A stretch of 64,000 nucleotides of DNA from Clostridia bacterium (GTDB lineage: Bacteria; Bacillota; Clostridia; Oscillospirales; CAG-272). The position numbers and the translations under genes were made by a program. The DNA is taken from assembly GCA_017942005.1 (NCBI GenBank), contig JAGAVJ010000053.1, positions 1-64,000 on the forward strand, in the 5' to 3' direction. Each line of letters starts with the position of its first letter. Within the stretch, counting starts at the first letter, position 1. Shown one piece after another: positions 35,284-43,757 of the stretch. The notes under the pieces were generated by a model that did no database searches, had not been told where the DNA came from, and saw only the letters and a list, made by a program, of their open reading frames with translations.

Positions 35284-36273
35284 ATGAAGAACATATATCA
35301 AAACTTAATATTAGGTCTGACGATTTTATCTGTACTGCTGTTGTTTGTCATGCCGATTTCCGCAGACATCGGAAATGCGTTTGATGACGACTGGGGCGGC
35401 GGATTTGATTTTGGCAATGAGTATGATGACGGCTGGGATAACGACTACGACAACGATTATGGCAATGACTGGGGAAATGACAGCAATTGGAGCGAAAGGA
35501 ATGCGTATAACTCCTATTCCGATGACGATTGGGACGATTCCGGATTTCTTTCGTATTCGCTGATTCCTGCACTGATCATTGTTGTCTTTGTGGTCATATT
35601 GATTAGTAAGAAAAAGAATCTTGGACAAAAGACAGGTTCTTCTGTCGGCGGCATGCGGCAGCAGGGAAATCCCAACCGACCGAACCTTTACAATGAAACT
35701 GTGATGAATGAAGACACTGTGATTGCAAAAATCAAAGAAAATGATCCGGAATTTTCAGCAGCAGATTTCAAGGCATATGTCGAGGACTGCTATCTCAAGC
35801 TGACCGAAGCCTGGGAAGCGCGGGATTGGGCGATTGCGCGTAATTTTGAATCCGATCAGCTGTTCCAGATTCACCGCAGACAGCTGGAGGAATACATTGA
35901 ACAGAAAAAGACGAACCATATGGACGGTCAATGTGTGCTTTCAAAGATTCTGACAAAATATGAAAATGACGGAAAGACCGAAACGGTGGTTGTCAAGCTG
36001 AACGCAACACTGCTGAATTATGTGACAGACGATGCGACAGGCACCTTGTTGTCCGGTTCCAAAACGCAGCGCTTCAACCGTTTCTACCGCTTGGAGTTCA
36101 TCCGGACTGCCGGAACAAAGACAGCAGTCGACCGTGGATTGACCTCTCATGAATGTCCGTGCTGCGGCGCTCCCTTGAATTTGAATGCAACCGGGCGCTG
36201 TGAATACTGCCAGAATGTCATTACCTCCGGGGATTATACATGGGTGCTGAACGCATACGGGCGCTGGAACTGA
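35284..36273 (+). CDS. Tim44-like domain protein with C-terminal zinc ribbon
   Basis: A membrane-anchored protein of 329 residues. A signal sequence ends near residue 27 (PISA). A low-complexity segment rich in Asp, Asn, Trp and Gly (~28-90) precedes one membrane helix (~97-113). The cytoplasmic Tim44-like domain (~140-270) has FSAADFKAYVEDCYLKLTEAWEARDW (in part), characteristic of bacterial Tim44-like proteins. A zinc ribbon HECPCCGAPL..CEYCQNVI closes it (~288-310). Function unknown. ATG 35284 follows AGAGAGACAGCG. Confidence 0.8.
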   Translation: MKNIYQNLILGLTILSVLLLFVMPISADIGNAFDDDWGGGFDFGNEYDDGWDNDYDNDYGNDWGNDSNWSERNAYNSYSDDDWDDSGFLSYSLIPALIIVVFVVILISKKKNLGQKTGSSVGGMRQQGNPNRPNLYNETVMNEDTVIAKIKENDPEFSAADFKAYVEDCYLKLTEAWEARDWAIARNFESDQLFQIHRRQLEEYIEQKKTNHMDGQCVLSKILTKYENDGKTETVVVKLNATLLNYVTDDATGTLLSGSKTQRFNRFYRLEFIRTAGTKTAVDRGLTSHECPCCGAPLNLNATGRCEYCQNVITSGDYTWVLNAYGRWN

Positions 36274-36300
36274 CGTTATAAAGAAATAAAAAAGTAGAAA

Positions 36301-36345
36301 GGGTCTGCTGCAAGCTGGAAGCTTGCAGCAGACCCAATTTTTTAG
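36301..36345. terminator. Terminator of the CTGNTGCAAG family, copy T3
   Basis: Perfect 16-bp stem (GGGTCTGCTGCAAGCT 36301-36316, loop GGA, its complement 36320-36335), then AATTTTTT. It lies between convergent genes, like T1 and T2. Confidence 0.85.
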
Positions 36346-36373
36346 GTTGTTCCGGTTCAAATGGATTTATTTA

Positions 36374-36440
36374 CACAGTTTAAAGTTTTTTGAATGGGGT
36401 TTGGGGAAAATCTTTTTTTCAAAAAAGTTTTCCCCATGAA
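36374..36440 (+). repeat. Dispersed repeat family, partial copy R4
   Basis: CAGTTTAAAGTTTTTTGAAT and the palindrome GGGGAAAA...TTTTCCCC match one half of R1/R2. No terminal GTGAGTTCGATG is left. It abuts the 3' end of the SIS gene. Confidence 0.65.
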
Positions 36441-36447
36441 TGTTGTA

Positions 36448-37104
36448 TTACCATCCAAACTTGTCGTAATGCGGTTCGATGATCTGTTTATTGTAATCGT
36501 TGCCGCCGGGGAAGTTGGCGCTCTTGAGAATACCGGGCGTCAGACCCTTTTCCAGCATCTTTTCTACAACGACGGACGTGATGTTCCACATGATGTAATC
36601 GGATGCAATACCGGATGCTGCTGCAAAGCGTGCTTCGATGCCTTCCACTTCCAGCATCGCTTCTGCGGCAGGCGCACAGTTATCGATAGCCAGTGTGACG
36701 AATTCATAAAGCTTTTTGTCGGACGGGTGGACAGGATCAACCTGACGCGCATATTCCATACTGGTAAATGCAATGACGGTAACACCGCGTTCCATTGCTT
36801 CCCATGCAAGGTCTACCACAGCTGCGGTTCTGCCGGAAACGGAGGAGACAAACAGAACGTCTCCCTTCTTCAGGCTGTCCATATGCTCTTCTTTTTTGAA
36901 TTTTTTATAGAAGATCGGTCCGCCGCCGCGGTAAATCGAGTCCATCTCAATCGAGTGGCAGATATCATTCAAGTAGATTTTCCCGCCGTTTGCAACTGCA
37001 TCGGCGATCATTCCACCTGCTTTGATAATGGTTTCGGTCTGTGTGTCGCGTACCTTTTGAAACAGGTCGTCGACAGCCTTTTGATAACGTTTCATGAGTT
37101 CCAT
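36448..37104 (-). CDS. SIS domain sugar isomerase-type protein (second copy)
   Basis: A predicted phosphosugar-binding protein of 218 residues. The SIS fold is seen in GGKIYLNDICHSIEMDSIYRGGGPIF and VLFVSSVSGRTAAVVDLAWEAMERGVTVIAFTSMEYA, the latter holding the Ser/Thr phosphate-binding turn (SVSGRT). It is a paralogue of the SIS protein encoded at 38208-38945, with which it shares the NCxxxxEAMLEVEG..AAxSG region. It is third in a SIS-kinase-SIS operon. The exact reaction is unknown; N-acetylmuramate or glucosamine phosphates are plausible. ATG 37104 follows AAAGGAG. Confidence 0.8.
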   Translation of the reverse strand: MELMKRYQKAVDDLFQKVRDTQTETIIKAGGMIADAVANGGKIYLNDICHSIEMDSIYRGGGPIFYKKFKKEEHMDSLKKGDVLFVSSVSGRTAAVVDLAWEAMERGVTVIAFTSMEYARQVDPVHPSDKKLYEFVTLAIDNCAPAAEAMLEVEGIEARFAAASGIASDYIMWNITSVVVEKMLEKGLTPGILKSANFPGGNDYNKQIIEPHYDKFGW

Positions 37105-37137
37105 TGGTTTGTATCTCCTTTATGGATATAATTGAAT

Positions 37138-38193
37138 TTAACGGTCGATGATTTTTTTTGCAGGCGGTGCATCCGCTTTGACAGTGGGAATGATCTTTTG
37201 CGGATTGTGATATCGGTACAGGTCTGAGGAGACTGTAAACGCATGCTTTTGATACTGTTCTGTGAAACGCGCATGATCGGATGCATCGAATGTTCCGTGT
37301 ACGGAATAATAATGGCCGATGACAGCGCCGACAATCGGTTCAAAAGTAGGGATGTGCAGATTTCCGTCCAGCCCAGCCTCTGCAAGGGTATCGCGGAAGG
37401 TGTGGAACAAAAGGGGATGCGAGCGCCAGACGCTTCCGGAGATGGTGACAGGCAGAGAACGCGGCAGACGGTTTTTTCTGACCAACGCGACAAGCTGCGA
37501 CCCGATCAGATATCCTGCACGCTCTAAAATCTGCAAAGCGGCGGTATCGCCGGACAGCGCCGCCTGTGACACAAGCGGTGCACAGGAAGCGACATACGCG
37601 GTTGGAGAGATTTGATCCTGCGTATAAAGACGGAAGACAGAACGACCGAAGGTTTCTCTGGTTCCGCCGAGCTTTTCTGCCAAGAGATCGGTTAAAACAG
37701 TCTTTGTACCGCGTTCCTCATCGTCTTCAATGGCGGCATTGAACGCGGCACGACCGATCCAATAGCCCGATCCGGCGTCGGAAACGGCGGCGCCGTAACC
37801 GCCTGTCGCAAAGTATGCATTCTGGTACCGTGCAAACATGGTAGCGCCGGTACCGGACAGTGCAAGCAAGCCGTCACCGAACAGCTCCGCTGCGTGCAGT
37901 CCCAGTTCCAATTCCCCACAGGTTGCCACTTGCTCAACAGGACAGATTTGTTTGATATACTGCACAAGTCCGCCGTCCGGAATCCCTGTAATCCATCCGA
38001 TGTTCTTACCGCGGATTCCCATTTCATCGATCAGATTGTCGATGTTGCGCTGTACCATATCAGGCGGTGTGGTGTTGGAACGCAGGCTGCCTGTGCGGTG
38101 TGACGAGATCATATTGAAATCCTCGTCATACAGCAAGGCAATGACCTTTGATCCCCCTGCGTCCAGCGCGATGTGAAACAGATTGGATGCCAT
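37138..38193 (-). CDS. BadF/BadG/BcrA-type N-acetylglucosamine kinase
   Basis: A predicted ATP-dependent sugar kinase of 351 residues. ALDAGGSKVIALLYDED (residues ~8-24) is the phosphate-1 loop of the ASKHA fold, and LSGTGATMFARY followed by GGYGAAVSDAGSGYWIGRAA is the GlcNAc-kinase signature with phosphate-2. The family phosphorylates N-acetylglucosamine or related amino sugars. ATG 38193 is chosen because GAGGAAAC precedes it by 9 nt and overlaps the stop of the upstream SIS gene, giving translational coupling. A longer frame to 38211 has no SD. Confidence 0.87.
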   Translation of the reverse strand: MASNLFHIALDAGGSKVIALLYDEDFNMISSHRTGSLRSNTTPPDMVQRNIDNLIDEMGIRGKNIGWITGIPDGGLVQYIKQICPVEQVATCGELELGLHAAELFGDGLLALSGTGATMFARYQNAYFATGGYGAAVSDAGSGYWIGRAAFNAAIEDDEERGTKTVLTDLLAEKLGGTRETFGRSVFRLYTQDQISPTAYVASCAPLVSQAALSGDTAALQILERAGYLIGSQLVALVRKNRLPRSLPVTISGSVWRSHPLLFHTFRDTLAEAGLDGNLHIPTFEPIVGAVIGHYYSVHGTFDASDHARFTEQYQKHAFTVSSDLYRYHNPQKIIPTVKADAPPAKKIIDR

Positions 38194-38207
38194 ATAGCAG
38201 CGTTTCC

Positions 38208-38945
38208 TCACATATAAAAAATATTATCCTTGTATTCTTTGAAAATGCGGGCATTGTGCTCGTCGCCGCCATCGATGTTGGCGCTCATAAAGACGGGCGG
38301 TACGATGCCGTCTGCAATCATCTGCTCCACAGCTTCAATGACGATTGCATTCAGAATGGCGGTGCCGACAGCGGTCGAGGTCGGACCGATTTTTTCTTCA
38401 AGTCCGTCCAGCTTGACGGCAGCATCGCCGGTTTCACCGCAGTTGTCGATGACAACGTCGCATACTTCATATAGATGCTTTCCGCTTGGATGACGGGAGG
38501 TTACAGCACGGGAGTATTCCATGTTTGTAATACAAATGGTATGAACACCCATCGCTCCAGCTTCTATTGCCATTTCTACCGGAACGGTATTGCGTCCGGA
38601 AACGGAGTGCAAGAGCAGAACATCACCTTCGCCGACATGATTTTGTGTCAGAATGGTTTTGCCAAGACCGGGTATGCGCTCAAGTGAACTGGTCATGGTA
38701 ATCGGTCTTGTGTTGAGCATAAATCCGGGAAAGAAAATCGGATTGATGACGGCAAGTCCTCCGGTACGGTAGAAAACCTCCTCTGCAAGAATGCCTGCAT
38801 GGGAGCAGCCGAATACGAAAACGTTCTTTTTCGCTTCGATGGCTGCTGCAATCAAGCTTTTTGCTTCCATAATGGATGTGTTTTGGGTTTCCCATGCACG
38901 CTTGATTGTCTCTGTAACAATTTGAATATAGTCGCTGCCTCTCAT
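38208..38945 (-). CDS. SIS domain sugar isomerase-type protein (first copy)
   Basis: A predicted phosphosugar-binding protein of 246 residues that leads the operon. FVFGCSHAGILAEEVFYRTGGL and LLLHSVSGRNTVPVEMAIEA carry the two SIS phosphate-binding loops. VIDNCGETGDAAVKLDGLEEKIGPTSTAVG (split in the protein around residue 180-205) resembles the paralogue. Together with the kinase it suggests handling of an amino-sugar phosphate, perhaps from peptidoglycan turnover. ATG 38945 follows SD-hairpin-start leader L5; the upstream box lacks an alternative start codon, which fixes this ATG. Confidence 0.82.
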   Translation of the reverse strand: MRGSDYIQIVTETIKRAWETQNTSIMEAKSLIAAAIEAKKNVFVFGCSHAGILAEEVFYRTGGLAVINPIFFPGFMLNTRPITMTSSLERIPGLGKTILTQNHVGEGDVLLLHSVSGRNTVPVEMAIEAGAMGVHTICITNMEYSRAVTSRHPSGKHLYEVCDVVIDNCGETGDAAVKLDGLEEKIGPTSTAVGTAILNAIVIEAVEQMIADGIVPPVFMSANIDGGDEHNARIFKEYKDNIFYM

Positions 38946-38985
38946 GGTTATTACCTTAACTTCGTGTAAACGAAATTTTCCTTTC
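38943..38985 (-). promoter_or_regulatory. SD-hairpin-start leader, copy L5
   Basis: On the minus strand AAAGGAA, then AATTTCGT / ACGAAGTT (8 bp with one G-U, loop TTAC), then AAGGTAATAACC and ATG. Here the first ATG of the box is AAG, so only the second can start translation. A further hairpin GGAATGC/GCATTCC (38990-39006) lies upstream. Confidence 0.7.
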
Positions 38986-39088
38986 TTGATAGGAATGCTT
39001 GCATTCCGTGGGAATCTGTGACGCGCCCGCACGCGGTTATACCGCAGGCGGACATCGCTGTTTTCCATGCAAAAAATCAGTATACATT

Positions 39089-39117
39089 ATCATACCATAC
39101 TTTTTTTCATCTGACAA
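39089..39117 (-). promoter_or_regulatory. Sigma-A promoter of the SIS-kinase-SIS operon
   Basis: On the minus strand TTGTCA (39117-39112), 17 nt, TATGAT (39094-39089), with TGG in front of the -10. Confidence 0.7.
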
Positions 39118-39177
39118 GATGTTTTTTCATTTTTCTTGCAAGAATTTTTAGCGTACTTGTTTTTTTACAGAAATCGC

Positions 39178-39206
39178 TTGCATTTCACTGCAATTTATGG
39201 TAAAAT
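39178..39206 (+). promoter_or_regulatory. Sigma-A promoter of the GH99-like lipoprotein gene
   Basis: TTGCAT (39178-39183), 17 nt, TAAAAT (39201-39206), TGG ahead of the -10. It excludes the longer frame that opens at 39197. Confidence 0.75.
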
Positions 39207-39249
39207 ACTCCTATCTTAAATTTTCTTTCTGCATGTGCGATAAGCACTT

Positions 39250-39284
39250 GCGATACGCACATGCGATACGCACATGCGTATTGC
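39250..39284 (+). repeat. 13-bp tandem repeat and palindrome in a leader
   Basis: GCGATACGCACAT occurs twice in a row (39250-39262, 39263-39275), and the second copy pairs with GCGTATTGC (39276-39284). A further inverted repeat TGTGTACACTGTACACA follows. All lie in the ~150-nt leader of the next gene. Confidence 0.7.
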
Positions 39285-39364
39285 ACCGTATGTGTACACT
39301 GTACACAGCGCTGTGTCAGCGCGTTGCGTCAGAAAGAAAACAGCCAATCAAAGGAGTCTGTTCC

Positions 39365-42007
39365 ATGAAAAATACCCGTGTGACATTATTTACCGCAGGA
39401 CTGCTGTTTGCCGCACTTCTGCTTGCTTCCTGTCATGATGACAGTACCGTACAAGATGGTTCCCTCAATATTGGTACTGGTACCATTGAGACGGTAACCG
39501 CCGCAGAAACTTCTGCCGAAACGCAAAGGACCGTTGTGCCGGAACCGTTATTTTATCTTGATTTTTCCAATGCCGAAGCAAATTTCGGATTCGCATTTGA
39601 AAACGATATGACACATGCTTTTTCAGAAAAGGGGGTTACGTTTACTGCGACTGGAGGGGACCCCTATATTCATCTCCAGTGTCCGGAGGGAAACACGAAA
39701 GCGCTTGCCTATGCGGTGATTGTCTATCAGACTGATCTTTCCTCTGATATCCGCGGTGAATTTTATGCAAGCCGTGCGGACGGTGTCAACATGGGGGAAA
39801 ATGGTTCCCATGTTGAATTTTTCTGGGGAGAGGACACCCATGCGGACGGGGAATTTTTGGTGCAGACAGTTCCGTTGGATGCCTGGTCTGATGACGATAC
39901 CGCACTGACCGGATTCCGTCTTGACCCGATGGCAGGCGATATCACCGCCGGCGACAGCGTTACCATTCGTGCACTGGCGATTGTTTCTACAGAAGCAGAA
40001 GCAAATGCATTTACCGTGGAAGCCTATGAAGCACATTTGAGAGAACAGCTTGCTGTCGCAGAAGCGGAAGAAGCAGCAAGACTGGAAGCCTTAAAGCATG
40101 CGTTTGCACAGCCGGAGTACAGGGAAATTGATATTTCTGCACGTGACAATACGCCTGGAACGCTTTCCATGACGCCAGCCGACGACGGCAGAAATATGAT
40201 CATTTCGTATCAGCTTGACGGAGAAACGCGGTCCTACACCGTTCCAAACCAAAATCAATATTTGTCCGGTCCGTTTGCGGGGACGGATGACCTTGGCAGA
40301 TCGCTTTATACACAGGACGACGAGGTACAGCTTTACGCATCTCTTGATGAAATGCATCCGGTAGATGTCTGGGGCAATCATGGAGAGCACGCGGTTGGTT
40401 TGTTCTATTTTTTGTGGATGGGAGAACACGGAGATCAGGGAATCCGCAATATGACGGAAATCCTTGCCAAAGAAGGATCGGATTCACCGGATTTTGAGGA
40501 TTGGGGGCCTGTCGGTTCCTGGCACTACTTTGCGGAACCGCTGTACGGCTACTATTATTCATCCGATGAATGGGTTGTCCGCAAGCATATGGAGCTGCTT
40601 TCCAATGCCAGTGTCGACTTTTTGTATTTTGATGTAACAAATGGCTTTGCGTATATTGAAAACGCAAAGCTTGTCATGCGCGTCTGCCATGAAATGAACG
40701 AGCAGGGGTATGATGCGCCGCAGGTGGTCTTCTATACGCACAGCAACGCGAAAGCGGTGGTGCAGCTTGTATATGATGAAATTTATGCGCAGAACCTATA
40801 TCCGGATACATGGTTCTGCATGGATGGAAAACCGCTGATCATTGCACCTCAGTCTTCCAATATTGATGATTTCTTCTCCATTCGTCAGGATCAGTGGCCG
40901 AACGAAGATACCAAAAAGAACAGCTGGCCGTGGATGGATTTTACGTTAAAGCAGCGTATCTTTAAGAACAGGGAAAATGTCGGCGATACCATTTCCGTTT
41001 CCGTTGCACAGCATGCCGGAACGGTCTGCTTCTCCGATTCTGCGATTTACGGTGACAGAACCAACCGCGGACGCAGCTATCTGCCGTATTATGAGGGAAC
41101 CTCTTATCGCGGAACCAACGACATGCTTGATGATACTTCCTATTTGTACGGTTATAATTTCGGTGCGCAGTTTGCACGTGCTATCAGAGAGAATGTAAAA
41201 TATGTGCTTGTGACCGGATGGAACGAATGGGTAGCACAGCGGCAGGACCCGAATCTTGGCGGCCGAAACAATCAAGTGGTCTTTGTCGATACCAGCAGCA
41301 TCGAGTATTCCCGCGACATTGAAATGACGCGCGGCTATTATTTTGATAACTATTATATGCAGATGATCTCCAATATTCAGGCATTGAAGGGAGCCGTCCC
41401 GGATATGGTGCAGGATATGCGAAAAACCATCAATATCACAGGGGATTTTGACCAGTGGGATGATGTGGCGGTCACCTACACAGATGCAAAAGGGGACGCT
41501 GCAAACCGCGATCATATGGGATTTGGACAAACGCAGTATACAGATCGGTCCGGGCGGAACGATATTGTCCGGGCAAAGGTAACCGCCGACAATGAAAACG
41601 TTTATTTCTATGTGCAGACTGCCGAAAACATTACCGCCTATGACAATCAATCGGCATGGATGCAGCTTTTCCTGAATGTGGATGGAGAAGAAACGGGATG
41701 GTACGGCTATGACTATCTGATCGGCGATACGGTCAAGGACGATTTGACGCTGACTGTTGTCCGCTTTACCGGTGACAAGCGAGATCAGACGGAAGCGGCG
41801 GGAGAGGTTTCCATGCATGTCAAGGACAATGAAATGATGGTGGAAATTCCGCTCTCTATGCTGGGTATTCCGAATTATAAGGAGATTGTGCTTGAGTTCA
41901 AGTGGGCAGACAGCATGAATGTCATAGATGAAATGGAAGATTTCTACAGCGAAGGGGATGCAGCGCCTCTGGGGCGGCTGAACTGGGTTTATAGAAATAC
42001 CAAGTAA
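39365..42007 (+). CDS. GH71/GH99-like lipoprotein with C-terminal CBM9-like domain
   Basis: A surface lipoprotein of 880 residues likely to act on complex polysaccharide. The signal peptide ends in lipobox LASC with Cys23. A beta-sandwich-like region (~60-210) and a short helical linker precede the catalytic TIM barrel (~335-690). FYFLWMGEHG, SVDFLYFDVTNGF and VTGWNEWVAQRQDPN are the expected GH99-like motifs, similar to proteins with WbsX/GH99-type domains. The C-terminal ~190 residues (ITGDFDQWDDVAVTYTDAKGD.. to the end) resemble a CBM9/DOMON-like carbohydrate-binding module. ATG 39365 follows AAAGGAG. Confidence 0.85.
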   Translation: MKNTRVTLFTAGLLFAALLLASCHDDSTVQDGSLNIGTGTIETVTAAETSAETQRTVVPEPLFYLDFSNAEANFGFAFENDMTHAFSEKGVTFTATGGDPYIHLQCPEGNTKALAYAVIVYQTDLSSDIRGEFYASRADGVNMGENGSHVEFFWGEDTHADGEFLVQTVPLDAWSDDDTALTGFRLDPMAGDITAGDSVTIRALAIVSTEAEANAFTVEAYEAHLREQLAVAEAEEAARLEALKHAFAQPEYREIDISARDNTPGTLSMTPADDGRNMIISYQLDGETRSYTVPNQNQYLSGPFAGTDDLGRSLYTQDDEVQLYASLDEMHPVDVWGNHGEHAVGLFYFLWMGEHGDQGIRNMTEILAKEGSDSPDFEDWGPVGSWHYFAEPLYGYYYSSDEWVVRKHMELLSNASVDFLYFDVTNGFAYIENAKLVMRVCHEMNEQGYDAPQVVFYTHSNAKAVVQLVYDEIYAQNLYPDTWFCMDGKPLIIAPQSSNIDDFFSIRQDQWPNEDTKKNSWPWMDFTLKQRIFKNRENVGDTISVSVAQHAGTVCFSDSAIYGDRTNRGRSYLPYYEGTSYRGTNDMLDDTSYLYGYNFGAQFARAIRENVKYVLVTGWNEWVAQRQDPNLGGRNNQVVFVDTSSIEYSRDIEMTRGYYFDNYYMQMISNIQALKGAVPDMVQDMRKTINITGDFDQWDDVAVTYTDAKGDAANRDHMGFGQTQYTDRSGRNDIVRAKVTADNENVYFYVQTAENITAYDNQSAWMQLFLNVDGEETGWYGYDYLIGDTVKDDLTLTVVRFTGDKRDQTEAAGEVSMHVKDNEMMVEIPLSMLGIPNYKEIVLEFKWADSMNVIDEMEDFYSEGDAAPLGRLNWVYRNTK

Positions 42008-42023
42008 AAAGTTGGAAGAATAA

Positions 42024-42070
42024 CAGACAGGCGCTGTCCCAAAAGGCGGCGCCTGTCTGATTGTATGATT
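42024..42070 (+). terminator. Terminator after the GH99-like gene
   Basis: Perfect 11-bp stem CAGACAGGCGC (42024-42034) with GCGCCTGTCTG (42049-42059), then a T-rich stretch. Confidence 0.8.
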
Positions 42071-42113
42071 TTAAAGGCAGTTTAACAATATATTTGCGGT
42101 ATATTTGAACGTT

Positions 42114-42524
42114 TTATTCGGGTGTGACCGTGTCTTTGACGCGCTTCATGGTAACCGATTCCTCATTGCCGTTTTCATTCGCGGTCAAATGGATTTGATT
42201 TCCGTGGACCTCCATTTCCGCATAGGTTCCGGCTTCTATTTCACCGTCGGGATAGACAATATTGAACATTACACAGGTAACACCGTCATAAGAATAGGAA
42301 AAGGCGAACTGTTCCTCCTCTAATATCACTTTTTTTCCTGTTCCGTCTTCGTAAAAATAAAAAAAGCAGTCGTTCATATCAGTCAAGGGCTGACCGTTGA
42401 TGATGCATTCCGTGATTTTCCATGTGCCGACAATGCTGCCGTCTCCAGAGCAGGCGAGAAGGAAAAGGATATACGGCAGCAGAAGCATCATGCAGATACA
42501 AACTGCAAAGGTTTTCTTTTTCAT
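42114..42524 (-). CDS. Small lipoprotein, lipocalin-like
   Basis: A surface lipoprotein of 136 residues. The signal peptide ends in LLAC with Cys25. The mature part begins GSIVGTWKITECIINGQPLTD and continues with alternating strands (FYFYEDGTGKKVILEEEQFAFSYSYDG), a pattern of lipocalin-like DUF domains common in gut clostridia. Function unknown. ATG 42524 follows AAAGGAA. It converges on the GH99-like gene. Confidence 0.75.
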   Translation of the reverse strand: MKKKTFAVCICMMLLLPYILFLLACSGDGSIVGTWKITECIINGQPLTDMNDCFFYFYEDGTGKKVILEEEQFAFSYSYDGVTCVMFNIVYPDGEIEAGTYAEMEVHGNQIHLTANENGNEESVTMKRVKDTVTPE

Positions 42525-42585
42525 ACAGTGTTCCTTTCTTTTTCCTCATAAACTGGGTGTAACCATTGTTTTTGACATATAACTA

Positions 42586-42700
42586 AAAGTAAGATGTCCC
42601 CCGCCTCTATAGGCGGCGGGAGCCACTTACTTTTTCCGGTGGTGGTACAATCCACCACCGGAACGCTTGGGTGGCGGGGCGTTGCCCCTTATTGAAAATA
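42586..42700. repeat. Strong palindromic element, possible transposon end
   Basis: Two hairpins lie side by side: AAAGTAAG..CCCGCC / GGCGGG..CTTACTTT (42588-42639) and TCCGGTGGTGG / CCACCACCGGA (42640-42666). GGTGGCGGGGCG and TTGCCCC follow. Neither gene nearby explains them. The form recalls the terminal hairpins of IS200/IS605 elements or a solo palindromic repeat. No transposase frame is present. Confidence 0.5.
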
Positions 42701-42772
42701 GAACTTTATTTTATTATAACACAGGGCAGAGGATAAAGTAAAGATGTTTTTTGAAAAAATTTGGAAAATCTA

Positions 42773-42801
42773 TTGATTTTTTTGAAAAGATATGGTATAA
42801 T
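42773..42801 (+). promoter_or_regulatory. Sigma-A promoter of tRNA-Leu(CAA)
   Basis: TTGATT (42773-42778), 17 nt, TATAAT (42796-42801), with TGG before the -10. Confidence 0.8.
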
Positions 42802-42846
42802 AAATGACAGTACAGAATGCTTCTGCAAGATGTACAAATGAGATCA

Positions 42847-42933
42847 GCCGGTGTGTTGGAATTGGTAGACGAGGAGGACTCAAAATCCTCAGCCAGCAAT
42901 GACGTGCGGGTTCGAGCCCCGCCACCGGCACCA
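42847..42933 (+). tRNA. tRNA-Leu, anticodon CAA
   Basis: A class II tRNA of 87 nt with encoded CCA. The acceptor GCCGGTG pairs with CACCGGC. The anticodon stem GAGGA/TCCTC closes loop CTCAAAA, giving CAA, which reads UUG. The long variable arm and GGTTCGAGC T-loop are present. Confidence 0.97.
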
Positions 42934-42958
42934 AAAGCACCGTAAGGTGCTTTTTTTT
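42934..42958 (+). terminator. Terminator of tRNA-Leu(CAA)
   Basis: AAAGCACC-GTAA-GGTGC followed by eight T. Confidence 0.9.
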
Positions 42959-42998
42959 ACGAAATTACAAAGATTATATTATCATGTCGGAGTTTTCT

Positions 42999-43622
42999 AT
43001 GTCAAGCTATGATAAAATGCGTTCCGGTGAAATCTATATTTCTACGGATGATTCTTTACTTGCTGTGCAGGCACAGTGTCTGGAATATCAGTACGATTAC
43101 AATTTAACAAGACCCAGTGAAGCAGAAAAGCGTACCGCACTCCTGAAAAAGATGTTTGCGGAGATTGGTGAAGGATGCTACATTGAACCGCCGCTGCATG
43201 CAAATTGGGCAGGGAAGCACGTTCATTTCGGAAAAAATGTCTATGCAAATTTCAATCTGACATTGGTCGATGACAATGATATTTATATTGGTGATAATAC
43301 CATGCTCGGTCCTAACGTGGTCATTTCCGCTGCCGGACATCCGGTGGAACCGGAGCTGCGCTCGCGCGGTGCACAGTTCAATATTCCTGTGCATATTGGA
43401 AAGAACTGCTGGCTGGGGGCAGGCGTAATTGTCCTGCCGGGAATCACCATTGGAGATAATACCGTGGTCGGTGCAGGCAGTGTCGTGACAAAAGATCTTC
43501 CGGCAAATGTGGTTGCGGTTGGCAATCCGTGCAGAATCCTGCGTGAAATCGGGGAGCATGATAAAGAATTCTACTACAAAAACCGCAGGATTGCGGACTG
43601 TCATCTCGACGGATTATCTTAA
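42999..43622 (+). CDS. Maltose/galactoside O-acetyltransferase family protein
   Basis: A trimeric left-handed beta-helix acetyltransferase of 207 residues. The N-terminal domain MRSGEIYISTDDSLLAVQAQCL matches the Mac domain of maltose acetyltransferases. Hexapeptide repeats run from ~70 to 185, with catalytic His in SAAGHPVEPELR and GAGSVVTKDLPANVVAVGNPCRILR near the end. It transfers acetyl groups to sugars; the physiological acceptor is unclear. ATG 42999 follows CGGAG by 7 nt. An in-frame ATG at 42984 has no SD. Confidence 0.9.
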   Translation: MSSYDKMRSGEIYISTDDSLLAVQAQCLEYQYDYNLTRPSEAEKRTALLKKMFAEIGEGCYIEPPLHANWAGKHVHFGKNVYANFNLTLVDDNDIYIGDNTMLGPNVVISAAGHPVEPELRSRGAQFNIPVHIGKNCWLGAGVIVLPGITIGDNTVVGAGSVVTKDLPANVVAVGNPCRILREIGEHDKEFYYKNRRIADCHLDGLS

Positions 43623-43757
43623 TTTACATTTTATTTACATGTTTTTCTGAAAATTATGGTATACTAATTCTTGCCGCATAATGGAACGGTTTCTTACAAT
43701 TGATTCCAAAGGAACCCCTGTTTTGCAAAACAATCAGAAAGGAAAACCCGCATTTTC

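Noticed and set aside
38943..39068. Longer N-terminus for the first SIS protein
   Set aside because: It would translate the leader hairpin L5 and has no SD; ATG 38945 has correct spacing once the hairpin is considered.
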